A DNA stretch of 64,000 nucleotides, taken from JAAFHB01 sp038236995. GTDB taxonomy: Bacteria > Bacteroidota > Bacteroidia > Bacteroidales > Prolixibacteraceae. A program made the position numbers and the translations under genes. The notes under the pieces were generated by a model. That model ran no database searches. It had not been told where the DNA came from and worked only from the letters and a program-made list of their open reading frames with translations. Of this stretch, positions 26,982-35,099 are shown piece by piece. The stretch's first letter is position 1. Every line of letters begins with the position of its first letter. Location of the stretch: assembly GCA_038236995.1 (NCBI GenBank), contig JBBRZE010000016.1, positions 1-64,000 on the forward strand. Direction: 5' to 3'.

Positions 26982-27018
26982 ACCGTTTCAAGGGTTTGCA
27001 ACCACTTGAAGGGTGGAT
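26982..27018. repeat. Hairpin repeat copy A, 3' of the acetyltransferase
   Basis: ACCGTTTCAAGGGTTTGCAA then CCACTTGAAGGGTGGAT. It contains the imperfect hairpin TTCAAG...CTTGAA and reappears at 27733-27767. Both copies lie directly 3' of a minus-strand gene. Confidence 0.65.
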
Positions 27019-27019
27019 T

Positions 27020-27475
27020 TCAATCCTTCATCCACTCAAACACCCTGTAATGTTCGCCATTCATCCCCAGGCGTGCATAAACTTCACGTGCTCCTTTATT
27101 TGACTCATCTACATAAAGCCGGATCCCTTTCAGTGATTCGTCAGCCGCAACAAGCGCTTTAATATGATCGTAAAGCGTACAATAAATTCCAAGCTTACGA
27201 AACTTCCGGTCGACAAAAACAGATTGAATCCAAAGGACTGTACCATTGCGCCAATCGCTCCATTCATAAGTTGTAAGTAACGAACCTGCAATTTCATGAT
27301 CCACAATCGCCAGATAGTAGGCACCAAGGCGCTCGCTGTTCAAAACTGCTTCAACCCCTTTTAAAACGGTAATACCATCGAGCCTGAAATGTTCGGTTTC
27401 CCATGCCATCTCAACCTGAAATTGTGCAATCTGATCACGGTCGGTAAGTTTGGCTTTACGAATCTCAATTTGCAT
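27020..27475 (-). CDS. GNAT-family N-acetyltransferase
   Basis: 151 residues from the ATG at 27475 (MQIEIRKAKLTDRDQIAQF). An in-frame start at 27502 lies upstream of the predicted -7 box and is rejected. The acetyltransferase fold is seen in YYLAIVDHEIAGSLLTTYE, the central strand VLWIQSVFVDRKFRKLGIYC and the C-terminal IRLYVDESNKGAREVYARLGM. Substrate unknown. It is flanked on both sides by copies of a hairpin repeat. Confidence 0.88.
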   Translation of the reverse strand: MQIEIRKAKLTDRDQIAQFQVEMAWETEHFRLDGITVLKGVEAVLNSERLGAYYLAIVDHEIAGSLLTTYEWSDWRNGTVLWIQSVFVDRKFRKLGIYCTLYDHIKALVAADESLKGIRLYVDESNKGAREVYARLGMNGEHYRVFEWMKD

Positions 27476-27490
27476 AAGTCTATTTTTTAT

Positions 27491-27498
27491 CAAAAATA
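27491..27498 (-). promoter_or_regulatory. -7 box (TATTTTTG) for the acetyltransferase
   Basis: Exact TAnnTTTG on the minus strand, 15 bp upstream of the ATG at 27475. No TTG at the expected spacing. Confidence 0.4.
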
Positions 27499-27565
27499 AC
27501 ATTTCAATATCAGAAGACCATCTAATTTTAACAGGTTAATGAATCAAATCGACAATTTGTTCTCC

Positions 27566-27700
27566 GGATCATAGATCAGTAGCCAATCTATGATCCTTTC
27601 CAGATGCGCCAATTCCACCCGCAACACTTATACCCCGGGTTACGCTCACTAAGATCGCACACCCGGGGTTATTAATATCTTCCACCCTAACAGGGTTTTG
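27566..27700. repeat. Cluster of three palindromic hairpins
   Basis: Three inverted repeats in 135 bp: GGATCATAGAT/ATCTATGATCC (27566-27576, 27586-27596), ACCCCGGGT/ACCCGGGGT (27632-27640, 27661-27669) and ACCCT/AGGGT (27684-27688, 27692-27696) followed by TTT. No coding potential seen. It looks like a composite of small dispersed repeats rather than one terminator. Confidence 0.6.
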
Positions 27701-27732
27701 ATTACTGATAAAAAAGTTGTTTTCAATCAAAC

Positions 27733-27767
27733 ACCATTTCAAGGGTTTGCAACCACTGAAGAGTGAA
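27733..27767. repeat. Hairpin repeat copy B, 3' of the tryptophanase-like gene
   Basis: ACCATTTCAAGGGTTTGCAA then CCACTGAAGAGTGAAT, about 89% identical to copy A at 26982-27018 over the first 27 bases. Located 21 bp after the stop of the minus-strand lyase. Confidence 0.65.
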
Positions 27768-27788
27768 TATCATTGCTCCTTCTCCTTC

Positions 27789-29255
27789 CTACAGACTCTC
27801 TCCAAAATCAGCGCGGAACTTGGCAACAAGGTTATCAACCCAGTTACCAATCGGTTTAAGTTTACCGACAAAGAAGCGGAGTACGGGTGGTTCTTCGATC
27901 CATTCGAGGCCGCCAATCAATTCGCGGTTATCGAAAAGCCATTTGATACGATCCTCAGCATATTTGATTTGAGATAAGGTAAACACCCTGCGGGGAAAAG
28001 CAAGGCGAAGCAATTCCACATCGGCCAGAATATCGTCACCATTTTCGTCACGGACACTCGAAATGGTACCACGCTCCATACCACGGATACCCGAAGCAAC
28101 GTACAAGGCAGCAGCAAGGGCTCCGGCCGGATATTGTGTTTGCGGAACATGAGGTATAAATTCACCTGCGTTCAGGTGGCAGCCCAATCCTCCGGCAGGC
28201 GTAATAACGGGTATTCCCTCTTTATCAAGTGCATCTACAAGGTATTTGATAAAAGTGGGTGAATGGCTGATTACATTGAAATCCAATGTCTCATAAAGTC
28301 CAACCGCCATCGCCTCGATCTCACGCACGCTCATGCCGCCATAAGTAAGAAATCCTTCGTAAAGCGGGACCCAGTCACGCATCTGCATATAGATATCGTG
28401 GTTATTCGTGCAGATACCTCCACCGCGTGTGCAGCTTACTTTGCGTCCCGAGAAGTAAGAGAAATCGGTATAGCTTAGCATCTCGTGCAGAATATCCACA
28501 ATTGGTTTGTTCAGATAACCCTCTTCACGGATCTTGATAAAGTAAAGGTTCTCATTAATCAAACTGGTATCCATCAATAACATGATCTTATGTGCCCTTG
28601 CAATTGTCGAAACCTCGCGCAGGTTCGCCATCGAGAATGGCTGACCACCGATCAGGTTTGTTCCTGCCTCAAAACGGATGTATGCCACATTTTCAGCACC
28701 CCATTTTTCGATCACTTTGTTTAGCTTTGGAATATCCATATTCCCTTTAAACGGGAAAACACTTTTGGTTTTCAGCGCTTCGTCGGTATAAATCTCTTCA
28801 ACAGCGCTGCCCATCATTTCGATGTGCGCTTTGGTGGTTGTGAAATGGTAATTCATCGGAACAACTGTTCCCGGTTTGCAAAAGGTCTTTGCAATAATGT
28901 GTTCTGCCGCACGGCCTTGGTGAACCGGGAGAAAGTACTGCTGATTAAATACCTCTTTGATCGCCTTCTCGAGTTTGTAATAACTTGCCGATCCTGCATA
29001 CGAATCGTCGGCTACACTCATAGCTGCCACCTGGTTATCGCTCATCGCGTTTGTGCCCGAATCGGTCAGCATATCGAGGAAGACATCCTTATTCTGAAGC
29101 AGGAAGGTATTAAAACCAGCGCCAAAGATCGATTCCTTGCGCTCTTCGATCGGTAGAAGGTTTAGTTTCTGGACCACCCGCACTTTGTGCATTTCGAGTG
29201 GGGTTGTTTCACCGCTGTAAAACTTTACTGTTTTTAGTTGTTCGAAATTCTCCAT
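27789..29255 (-). CDS. Tryptophanase/tyrosine phenol-lyase family PLP enzyme, divergent
   Basis: 488 residues from the ATG at 29255 (MENFEQLKTVKFYSGE); the frame stays open 28 codons upstream. Beta-eliminating lyase family (PF01212): LTDSGTNAMSDNQVAAM, YAGSASYYKLE, the PLP lysine Lys272 in SGRKVSCTRGGG, and LPHIP-like EFIPHVPQTQYPAGALAA. The segment that reads DSAR..ENAYFIK in E. coli TnaA is DTSL..ENLYFIK here: the pyridine-N aspartate stays (Asp229) but the arginine is Leu232. Cleavage of an aromatic or other amino acid to pyruvate and ammonia is expected; which substrate is unclear. No tnaC-like leader or permease is adjacent. Confidence 0.82.
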   Translation of the reverse strand: MENFEQLKTVKFYSGETTPLEMHKVRVVQKLNLLPIEERKESIFGAGFNTFLLQNKDVFLDMLTDSGTNAMSDNQVAAMSVADDSYAGSASYYKLEKAIKEVFNQQYFLPVHQGRAAEHIIAKTFCKPGTVVPMNYHFTTTKAHIEMMGSAVEEIYTDEALKTKSVFPFKGNMDIPKLNKVIEKWGAENVAYIRFEAGTNLIGGQPFSMANLREVSTIARAHKIMLLMDTSLINENLYFIKIREEGYLNKPIVDILHEMLSYTDFSYFSGRKVSCTRGGGICTNNHDIYMQMRDWVPLYEGFLTYGGMSVREIEAMAVGLYETLDFNVISHSPTFIKYLVDALDKEGIPVITPAGGLGCHLNAGEFIPHVPQTQYPAGALAAALYVASGIRGMERGTISSVRDENGDDILADVELLRLAFPRRVFTLSQIKYAEDRIKWLFDNRELIGGLEWIEEPPVLRFFVGKLKPIGNWVDNLVAKFRADFGESL

Positions 29256-29640
29256 GGTTAAATCTGATTTGTTCGTTTTTGCAATTATTTGGACCGACCG
29301 TGCGTAAAAATCCCAACGATGATTAATTTTTGGAATCATTCATAAATTGGTTTACGGCGGTGCGATTTTACAAATAAATAATCTGTAATCAAAACAACTT
29401 ATAAAAGTTTTAATCTGTAAGCATTAAATTAGAATCTGTATAAATTTGATATCTCTTTAACGCTGTTTGAGAATTAATCTGCATGGTAAAAAAGATTAGA
29501 ACTTTCGTAACCGTTAAACGGATAAATTCACATTAATTGCAAAATTACTTCTCTCCTTTTTCTGAAAGTTGACATGATAAATATCCATCCCTTTAGCTTA
29601 ATGTTTTGCATTATCTTTCCACCTTGAAAATCGGCAATCT
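29256..29640. other. Divergent intergenic region
   Basis: 385 bp, AT-rich, no gene or remnant recognised. TAAATTTG at 29441-29448 is an exact + strand -7 match but 190 bp from the next gene; TATCTTTC at 29612-29619 is a nearer one-mismatch candidate. Confidence 0.4.
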
Positions 29641-30549
29641 ATGATCTGGGAAAAAAGGTGGTTTCAATTTACAATTTTGATGATATTAGCCTTTATATGG
29701 GGTAGTTCATTTATATTAATGAAGATCGGACTGAAGAGTTTCAGCCCGGAACAATCGGGCGCCTTACGCATCCTTTTTGCATCACTGGTGTTACTCCCTA
29801 TTTCGCTGAAGCAGATCAAGAAACTTCAGCAAAATGACCTGAAAAGCCTGCTGATTGTTGGTTTTATCGGTAGCTTTTTCCCCGCTTTCCTGTTCATGAA
29901 AGCAGAAACCCGCCTCGACAGTTCAATGGCTGGGATGCTCAATTCCCTTACACCGGTATTCACACTGATTGTAGGCTTTCTATTTCATAAGACAACATTC
30001 AGGTGGTTACAGGTTGTCGGTCTGTCACTTGGATTGGGAGTAGCAATCGGTCTTATTCTTGCAGCCGATGGTTACCATTTTGGTACTTTTAACAACTATG
30101 CATTGTTTATTGTACTGGCAACAATTTTTTACGCCTTCAGTATCAATCAAATCAAATCGCATTTGCAACATCTCACAGGTGTGCAGGTTACCTCACTCTC
30201 CTTCCTGTTTATTGGACCTGAAGCACTGATATATTTACTCACCACGAATTTTACCCCTGTAATTGCAAATTCCGAATGGCCTTTTCATTTGACGGCCTTA
30301 GCCACACTTGGTATACTCGGCACTGCTTTAGCCATGCTCCTGATGAACAGCCTGATTCGTCACTCGTCAGCAGTAATAGCTTCATCGGTCACCTATGTAA
30401 TTCCAATCTTTGCAATTGGTTGGGGACTGCTCTACAATGAAAAAGTGACGATGCTTCACCTTGGTTGCATGGCCCTTATTTTAACGGGTGTTTACCTGAT
30501 TAACCGGAAGCCTGGAAATTTATCCGCCGAGGTCAGACCGGAAGTTTAA
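29641..30549 (+). CDS. EamA/DMT-superfamily transporter
   Basis: 302 residues with ten predicted transmembrane helices in two EamA repeats (each about 140 residues): FTILMILAFIWGSSFILMKIGL opens the first half within residues 10-31, and YALFIVLATIFYAFSINQI the second. Inner-membrane permease for a metabolite, possibly an amino acid or nucleobase; the family does not allow a finer call. Short C-terminal hydrophilic tail. Monocistronic. Confidence 0.88.
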   Translation: MIWEKRWFQFTILMILAFIWGSSFILMKIGLKSFSPEQSGALRILFASLVLLPISLKQIKKLQQNDLKSLLIVGFIGSFFPAFLFMKAETRLDSSMAGMLNSLTPVFTLIVGFLFHKTTFRWLQVVGLSLGLGVAIGLILAADGYHFGTFNNYALFIVLATIFYAFSINQIKSHLQHLTGVQVTSLSFLFIGPEALIYLLTTNFTPVIANSEWPFHLTALATLGILGTALAMLLMNSLIRHSSAVIASSVTYVIPIFAIGWGLLYNEKVTMLHLGCMALILTGVYLINRKPGNLSAEVRPEV

Positions 30550-30800
30550 ATTATTATACTCCTTGTGTTACTTATTCAAGTAAAGATACAGTGCACCAAA
30601 AAATTGGCTAAAAATCAATCCGCTATGAAAAGAAGGTGCAGCGTACTCCTGGCATACGATTTAAAACCAATTCCTTTTAGTTTAACGGCACTCAGTTTGG
30701 AGGGTAAAACAACATCATTTTGTTGGAGCAAAATTATCACAGGTGGAACGTATCGCAGCAAATCAATTTCTGACCAAGCAAGTGAAGTAAACAGCACGAA

Positions 30801-31145
30801 TTTTCAGTTAGGCATGTCCGGTTGTCCGGATAACCCGTTGCAGTTCTGTTCTCGGTAAAACGGTGGTGCGGACGGCTATTACATTTTCACTTTAGTATGT
30901 CCGGTTGTCCGGATAACCCGTTGCAATTCTGTTTTCGGCAAAACTGTGGTGCGGACAGCTATTACATTTTCGCTTTGGCATGTCCGGTTATCCGGATAAC
31001 CCGTTGCAATTCTGTTTTCAGTAAAACGGTAGTGCGGACGGCTGTTACATTTTCACTTTGGCATGTCCGGTTGTCCAGATAACCCGTTGCAATTCTGTTC
31101 TCGGTAAAACGGTGGTGCGGACGGCAACTATTTTTCACCTGGACA
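30801..31145. repeat. Tandem array of four 83-bp units
   Basis: The landmark ATGTCCGG recurs at 30814, 30897, 30980 and 31063, exactly 83 bp apart, in the 675-bp gene-free stretch 30550-31224. Units are about 90% identical and include GGTT(A/G)TCCGGATAACC, a perfect 16-bp palindrome in copy 3 (30986-31001), a GTTTT-cggt-AAAAC hairpin and a closing pair TGTCCG/CGGACA. Since 83 is not a multiple of three the repeats shift frame and are not protein-coding. The preceding 30550-30800 holds nothing recognisable. Confidence 0.9.
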
Positions 31146-31224
31146 CGAACAGCGGTGTGGAGAATAAACAAATTTACCAAAGAATGTTGAATTTTATTTA
31201 CATTTACGATTCAAACCAGACGCC

Positions 31225-32505
31225 ATGGCACACCGTACGCTCAAAACGTCCTATTCCGACCTTGTCGACCGGCTCAATCGGTTTCCTCAGGGAGCACCAC
31301 CTTCAGAACTGCTCAATAAAATTTTGAAAGTGTTATTTAGTGAGCAGGAAGCGCAACTGGTTTCACTATTGCCCATCAAACCTTTTACTGCCGAAAAGGC
31401 AAGCATTATCTGGAAACTGGATCTTACCACTACGCGTAAGATCCTCGACACATTGGCCGACCGTGCCTTGCTTGTCGACATGGAACAAAACGGTGTGCAG
31501 GAATATGCACTGCCACCACCAATGGCCGGTTTCTTTGAGTTCTCGATGATGCGTGTGCGCAACGACATTGACCAAAAAGCGCTCGCCGAACTCTTTTATC
31601 AATACCTTAATGTAGAAGAAGGTTTTATTCGTGAGCTTTTTACGAGAGGAAAAACACAACTTGGAAGGGTTTTCGTAAACGAACATGCGTTATCAACCGA
31701 GAATGTTTTGCACGTACTTGATTACGAACGAGCCACTGAAATCATCGAAACTGCCTCCCACATTGGCGTTGGAACGTGCTATTGCAGGCACAAGATGGAG
31801 CACCTTGGAAAAGCCTGCGATGCACCCAGGGATATCTGCATGACGTTTAATACCACGGCTGCCTCACTGACGAAACACGGTCATGCCCGAAAGATTGATA
31901 AAGCTGAATGCCTTGATCTGCTGCAACAGGCTTACGATCATAACCTCGTACAATTTGGAGAGAATGTGCGCGAAGAGGTCAATTTTATCTGTAATTGTTG
32001 CGGATGCTGCTGCGAAGCGATGATTGCAGCCCGGCGTTTTGCCATCTTAAATCCCGTTCATACCACTAATTTCATCCCGGTGATTATTGATGAGCAATGC
32101 AATGGCTGCGGAAAATGCGTAAACGTATGTCCGGTAGAAGCAATGACACTTGTCTCCGCCAACGATCCACATCACCCGAACCGCAAAAAAGCGGTGCTTA
32201 ACGAAGAACGTTGTCTTGGATGTGGTGTATGCGTCAGAAGTTGTCTGGTAAAAAGCATTCTCTTAAAATCGCGGACCAAAAGGGTTCTGACGCCATTGAA
32301 TGGTGTACACAAAGCGGTTATGATGGCCATCGAACGGGGCAATCTGCAACACCTGATCTTCGATAACAGGGTTTTATTTAGTCACCGGGCACTTGCAGCA
32401 GTATTGGGAGTACTGCTTAAACTTCCTCCCATCAAACAAGCTGTCGCCAGCCAGCAGATTAAATCACGCTTTTTCGAAAAGATGATCCAAAGGGTGAAGA
32501 TATAA
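31225..32505 (+). CDS. Multi-cluster 4Fe-4S ferredoxin-type protein with N-terminal winged helix
   Basis: 426 residues. N-terminal 110 residues look like a winged-helix module (KASIIWKLDLTTTRKILDTL). A middle region has cysteine groups CYCRHKMEHLGKAC...C and CNCCGCCCEAM that could hold an additional cluster. Two classical [4Fe-4S] motifs follow: CNGCGKCVNVCPVEAM and CLGCGVCVRSCLVKSI. No transmembrane helix; cytoplasmic electron carrier or redox-responsive protein. It belongs to a group of about 400-residue Fe-S proteins of anaerobes whose partner is unknown. Monocistronic here. Confidence 0.85.
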   Translation: MAHRTLKTSYSDLVDRLNRFPQGAPPSELLNKILKVLFSEQEAQLVSLLPIKPFTAEKASIIWKLDLTTTRKILDTLADRALLVDMEQNGVQEYALPPPMAGFFEFSMMRVRNDIDQKALAELFYQYLNVEEGFIRELFTRGKTQLGRVFVNEHALSTENVLHVLDYERATEIIETASHIGVGTCYCRHKMEHLGKACDAPRDICMTFNTTAASLTKHGHARKIDKAECLDLLQQAYDHNLVQFGENVREEVNFICNCCGCCCEAMIAARRFAILNPVHTTNFIPVIIDEQCNGCGKCVNVCPVEAMTLVSANDPHHPNRKKAVLNEERCLGCGVCVRSCLVKSILLKSRTKRVLTPLNGVHKAVMMAIERGNLQHLIFDNRVLFSHRALAAVLGVLLKLPPIKQAVASQQIKSRFFEKMIQRVKI

Positions 32506-32540
32506 AGGAAAAAGGTTAAGGGATAAAGGCTAAGGGTTAA

Positions 32541-32591
32541 AATAGAAAGGTTAAAGCATCATAGAAATAATGACACTTTAACCTTTCTATT
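32541..32591. terminator. Bidirectional terminator-like inverted repeat
   Basis: AATAGAAAGGTTAAAG (32541-32556) pairs perfectly with CTTTAACCTTTCTATT (32576-32591), between convergent genes, within a low-complexity GGTTAA-rich stretch. Confidence 0.65.
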
Positions 32592-32610
32592 ATAACCTAT
32601 ATTCTTTCTA

Positions 32611-33348
32611 CTATAATTCGCGGATCTTGATATTGCGGAACCAGATTGGGTATCCATGATCCTGAAGACCGATATAACCTTCTTTGGCAATTCCTTCAGT
32701 AAAACCCGGGAATGTTTTGAATTTGCTCTTGGCAACAAGTGCATCCCACTCGGGTGTCCACAAAGTATACGAAAGAACCTTAACCCCGTTCTGGGTATGA
32801 GTAACCACACCGTCTTTTACTTTGATCACGATTGTATTCCATGAACCGGAAGGTTTTACCGTTTTAGGATCAGCGGCAATCATATCGTAGAGTGACCCTG
32901 CAAGATGGCTGTCGATTTTATTGTCCGAAGCATCCACATTGTCAAGTACCTGAACTTCGGGAGCTGCATAGTAAATTGGTTTACCTGGCACTTCGCGAAC
33001 ATTAAAGAAAATTCCTGAATTACCGGCTTTGCCTGCATTCCAGTCAACTGAAAGCTCAAAGTTTTTAAATTTCTTTGTTGCGAAAAGGATATCGCCATCA
33101 GCACCCTGACCTGGCTTCTTACCTTCGCCTGTAAATACGTTCATTGCATCCTGGTCAATCTTCCAGTTTTTAGGCATCGCTGTACCGTTGCATTGTCTCC
33201 ATCCGTCGAAGTTCTTGCCATTAAACAGCAGTGACCAGCCATCTTTCTTCTCCTTCTTCGAAAGTTTGTTCAACTCCTGTGCAAACGAAGGAAGTGCAAT
33301 CAACATTGCAGCAGCCAATGATAAAGTCAAAAAAATATTCTTTCTCAT
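32611..33348 (-). CDS. Secreted DUF1080 protein (3-keto-disaccharide hydrolase domain)
   Basis: 245 residues. Signal peptide (MRKNIFLTLSLAAAMLIALP, cleaved at SFA-QE), then a concanavalin-like DUF1080 domain: GWSLLFNGKNFDGWRQ, DGDILFATKKFKNFELSVDW, GNSGIFFNVRE and IWFRNIKIREL are the typical strands. The family includes periplasmic 3-keto-glucoside hydrolases and carbohydrate-binding proteins. No sugar-utilisation genes adjoin it. A -7 box lies at 33412-33419 on the minus strand. Confidence 0.92.
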   Translation of the reverse strand: MRKNIFLTLSLAAAMLIALPSFAQELNKLSKKEKKDGWSLLFNGKNFDGWRQCNGTAMPKNWKIDQDAMNVFTGEGKKPGQGADGDILFATKKFKNFELSVDWNAGKAGNSGIFFNVREVPGKPIYYAAPEVQVLDNVDASDNKIDSHLAGSLYDMIAADPKTVKPSGSWNTIVIKVKDGVVTHTQNGVKVLSYTLWTPEWDALVAKSKFKTFPGFTEGIAKEGYIGLQDHGYPIWFRNIKIREL

Positions 33349-33411
33349 GATTTAATTTTTAAACACCCACCGGGTGAAATTGATGATTATTGGAAATTTT
33401 AATAATTCACA

Positions 33412-33419
33412 CCAAAGAT
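33412..33419 (-). promoter_or_regulatory. -7 box (TATCTTTG) for the DUF1080 gene
   Basis: Exact TAnnTTTG on the minus strand, 64 bp upstream of the ATG at 33348. No TTG at the usual -33 spacing. Confidence 0.4.
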
Positions 33420-33453
33420 AATTATTCAATGATAAATGAGTTGTTATAAATTG

Positions 33454-33636
33454 TTAATTGTTAAGAATGTCATTTGATGCTTTTCCGGACACGTTAAAAT
33501 AAATAACGCCGGATAATTGAATAAAGATAACCTCTCCTGATGTGTTATTAGCTTTTGTAAGGCAAGTGTCAAACATCCTTCCTTCTCCTTGATATTCGAA
33601 CTGATGCAATGGATTGAAATTAAATTTAATCTTCAT
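33454..33636 (-). CDS. Small hypothetical protein, weakly supported
   Basis: 60 codons from ATG. Sequence such as FEYQGEGRMFDTCLTKANN and GVIYFNVSGKASNDIL has protein-like composition but matches no family I know. It could be a real small gene or the surviving end of a decayed one, since a tatA remnant follows at once on the other strand. Confidence 0.25.
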   Translation of the reverse strand: MKIKFNFNPLHQFEYQGEGRMFDTCLTKANNTSGEVIFIQLSGVIYFNVSGKASNDILNN

Positions 33637-33689
33637 ATTATCATGATTAAAACATTTTCAAATTTGCCATATCACAATTTAATCAGACC

Positions 33690-33894
33690 AATATAGATTT
33701 ATTTGCACCATGGCACCTTATTATCACTATTGGAGCAATTCTGCTGAGGTTCGGAGGAAAAAAATCCCAAAATGAAGGGTGGAATTGGCGAAGGATTGAA
33801 GGAATTTAAAAAGGCAGTATAAGATGAAGATGAAAAGCCTTACGAGGAGGTTCCAAGGTCAATTCCAAGCCCAAATAACAAAAGAAACCTTTGA
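33690..33894 (+). pseudogene. tatA-like twin-arginine translocase subunit, decayed
   Basis: One frame reads LFAPWHLIIITIIGAILLRF then GGKK, the membrane helix and hinge of TatA; after an A-run (33758-33764) the match continues in the +1 frame as PKMKGGIGEGLKEFKKAV, the amphipathic helix, to TAA at 33820. The same frame continues past that stop as an acidic tail DEDEKPYEEVPRS. So it has a net two-base loss, an in-frame stop and no start codon. A sequencing error could explain the frameshift but not the missing start. Confidence 0.7.
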
Positions 33895-33949
33895 AGGAGT
33901 TGATTTTTTTGCCTTATTTGCAGATCCTTACGAAACAATTACATCACTT

Positions 33950-34972
33950 ATGCGAAAAGGTCTTCAAATCATCGTAATCATCTTGTTCAGCAGTTGTATC
34001 ACGCCGCAAAAACCTGCGGTTGACAGCGTGATCCGGATATCAAATGGCACAATCGAAATTGGTCTGCTGCCCGACGTTGGAGGTCGGTTGGTAAGGGTAT
34101 CACTTGCCGGAAAAGAAAATATTATTCAATCTGATTCTGCACTTTGGAACGAACCACCCGGCAGACGTCCTTCTCTCGATCCTTCAAAACCATTTAAATC
34201 TTATAATGGATCAATTAACTGGGTGAATCCGCAGAGCGAATGGTGGGTGAAGCAGGATTCATTCCCCGATCTGAAAGCGAAACGGTCGCCCTGGCCTCCT
34301 GATCCATATCTCACTTTTTCGAAGTATAAAATTACGGATCAAAAAGCCGGCGAAATTACGATGATCAGTCCCGAAAGTCCATACACACATGTTCAGTTTA
34401 CCAAAACTTACCGTATCGAAGGGAATAAAGTGTTCCTTACAACAAGTGCCCGCAATTGCAGCAACGATACTGTCAGCTGGGGTCTTTGGTTCAACACAAG
34501 GATGAATGGATGGGACCAGGTATTTGTTCCTGCCGATTCAGCAGACCTTATCAAAAGTACAGATCCCCGCATATCGCCTGAAAAACCAGCCCTGCTTTGG
34601 GAAAATGGGTGCTACAGTTACAACACGCCATTGAACGATTCGGCACTTAAAGTCTTCAAAGGAAAATCATTCTTTTCGCCCGTCTCCATACCTGTGATTG
34701 CCGGATTTAAAGCAAATCAATGGCTCATCATCCGAAGCGAAATAATTGACAAATCGGCTATTCATCCCGAACAGGCACGCGTTGAACTATATATCGAAAA
34801 CTCTGACAAACGGAACGAAGACCTTCAGGAACTTGAAATGCAGTTTGCCTACGAGAAGATTGCTCCCGGTGGTTCGATAACTGCCTCTCAAATATGGGAA
34901 GTAATACCAGGAACCGGATTAACAACCAAAGATGAGCTTGGTAAGGAGCTGATGAATTACCTGGGAATTTGA
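33950..34972 (+). CDS. DUF4380-containing lipoprotein
   Basis: 340 residues from the ATG at 33950, which opens a lipoprotein signal (RKGLQIIVIILFSSC). The longer frame from 33824 runs through the tatA remnant and is not credible as protein. Body matches DUF4380: ISNGTIEIGLLPDVGGRLV, EPPGRRPSLDP, WGLWFNTRMNGWDQVFVP. This galactose-mutarotase-like fold is found in surface or periplasmic proteins of Bacteroidota, with no defined reaction. The ENSDKRNEDLQELEMQFAYE segment is the usual domain end. Monocistronic. Confidence 0.82.
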   Translation: MRKGLQIIVIILFSSCITPQKPAVDSVIRISNGTIEIGLLPDVGGRLVRVSLAGKENIIQSDSALWNEPPGRRPSLDPSKPFKSYNGSINWVNPQSEWWVKQDSFPDLKAKRSPWPPDPYLTFSKYKITDQKAGEITMISPESPYTHVQFTKTYRIEGNKVFLTTSARNCSNDTVSWGLWFNTRMNGWDQVFVPADSADLIKSTDPRISPEKPALLWENGCYSYNTPLNDSALKVFKGKSFFSPVSIPVIAGFKANQWLIIRSEIIDKSAIHPEQARVELYIENSDKRNEDLQELEMQFAYEKIAPGGSITASQIWEVIPGTGLTTKDELGKELMNYLGI

Positions 34973-35099
34973 GGGGGTAATGGAGAAAGCGACAAAAGGC
35001 GAAGGGGCGTACCTTCACTTCCTTAGTTTACTTCTTCTGTAAACCTATTTCATGACAAGACAATAGGACACCCCTTTTCCTCTTCGCCCTTTCGCCCCT

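Noticed and set aside
30801..31145. CRISPR-like repeat array
   Set aside because: The four units are contiguous, the whole 83-bp unit is repeated, there are no unique spacers and no cas genes. It is a plain tandem repeat.
33824..33949. Upstream start for the DUF4380 protein
   Set aside because: These 42 codons overlap the tatA remnant out of frame; the ATG at 33950 gives a proper lipoprotein signal.
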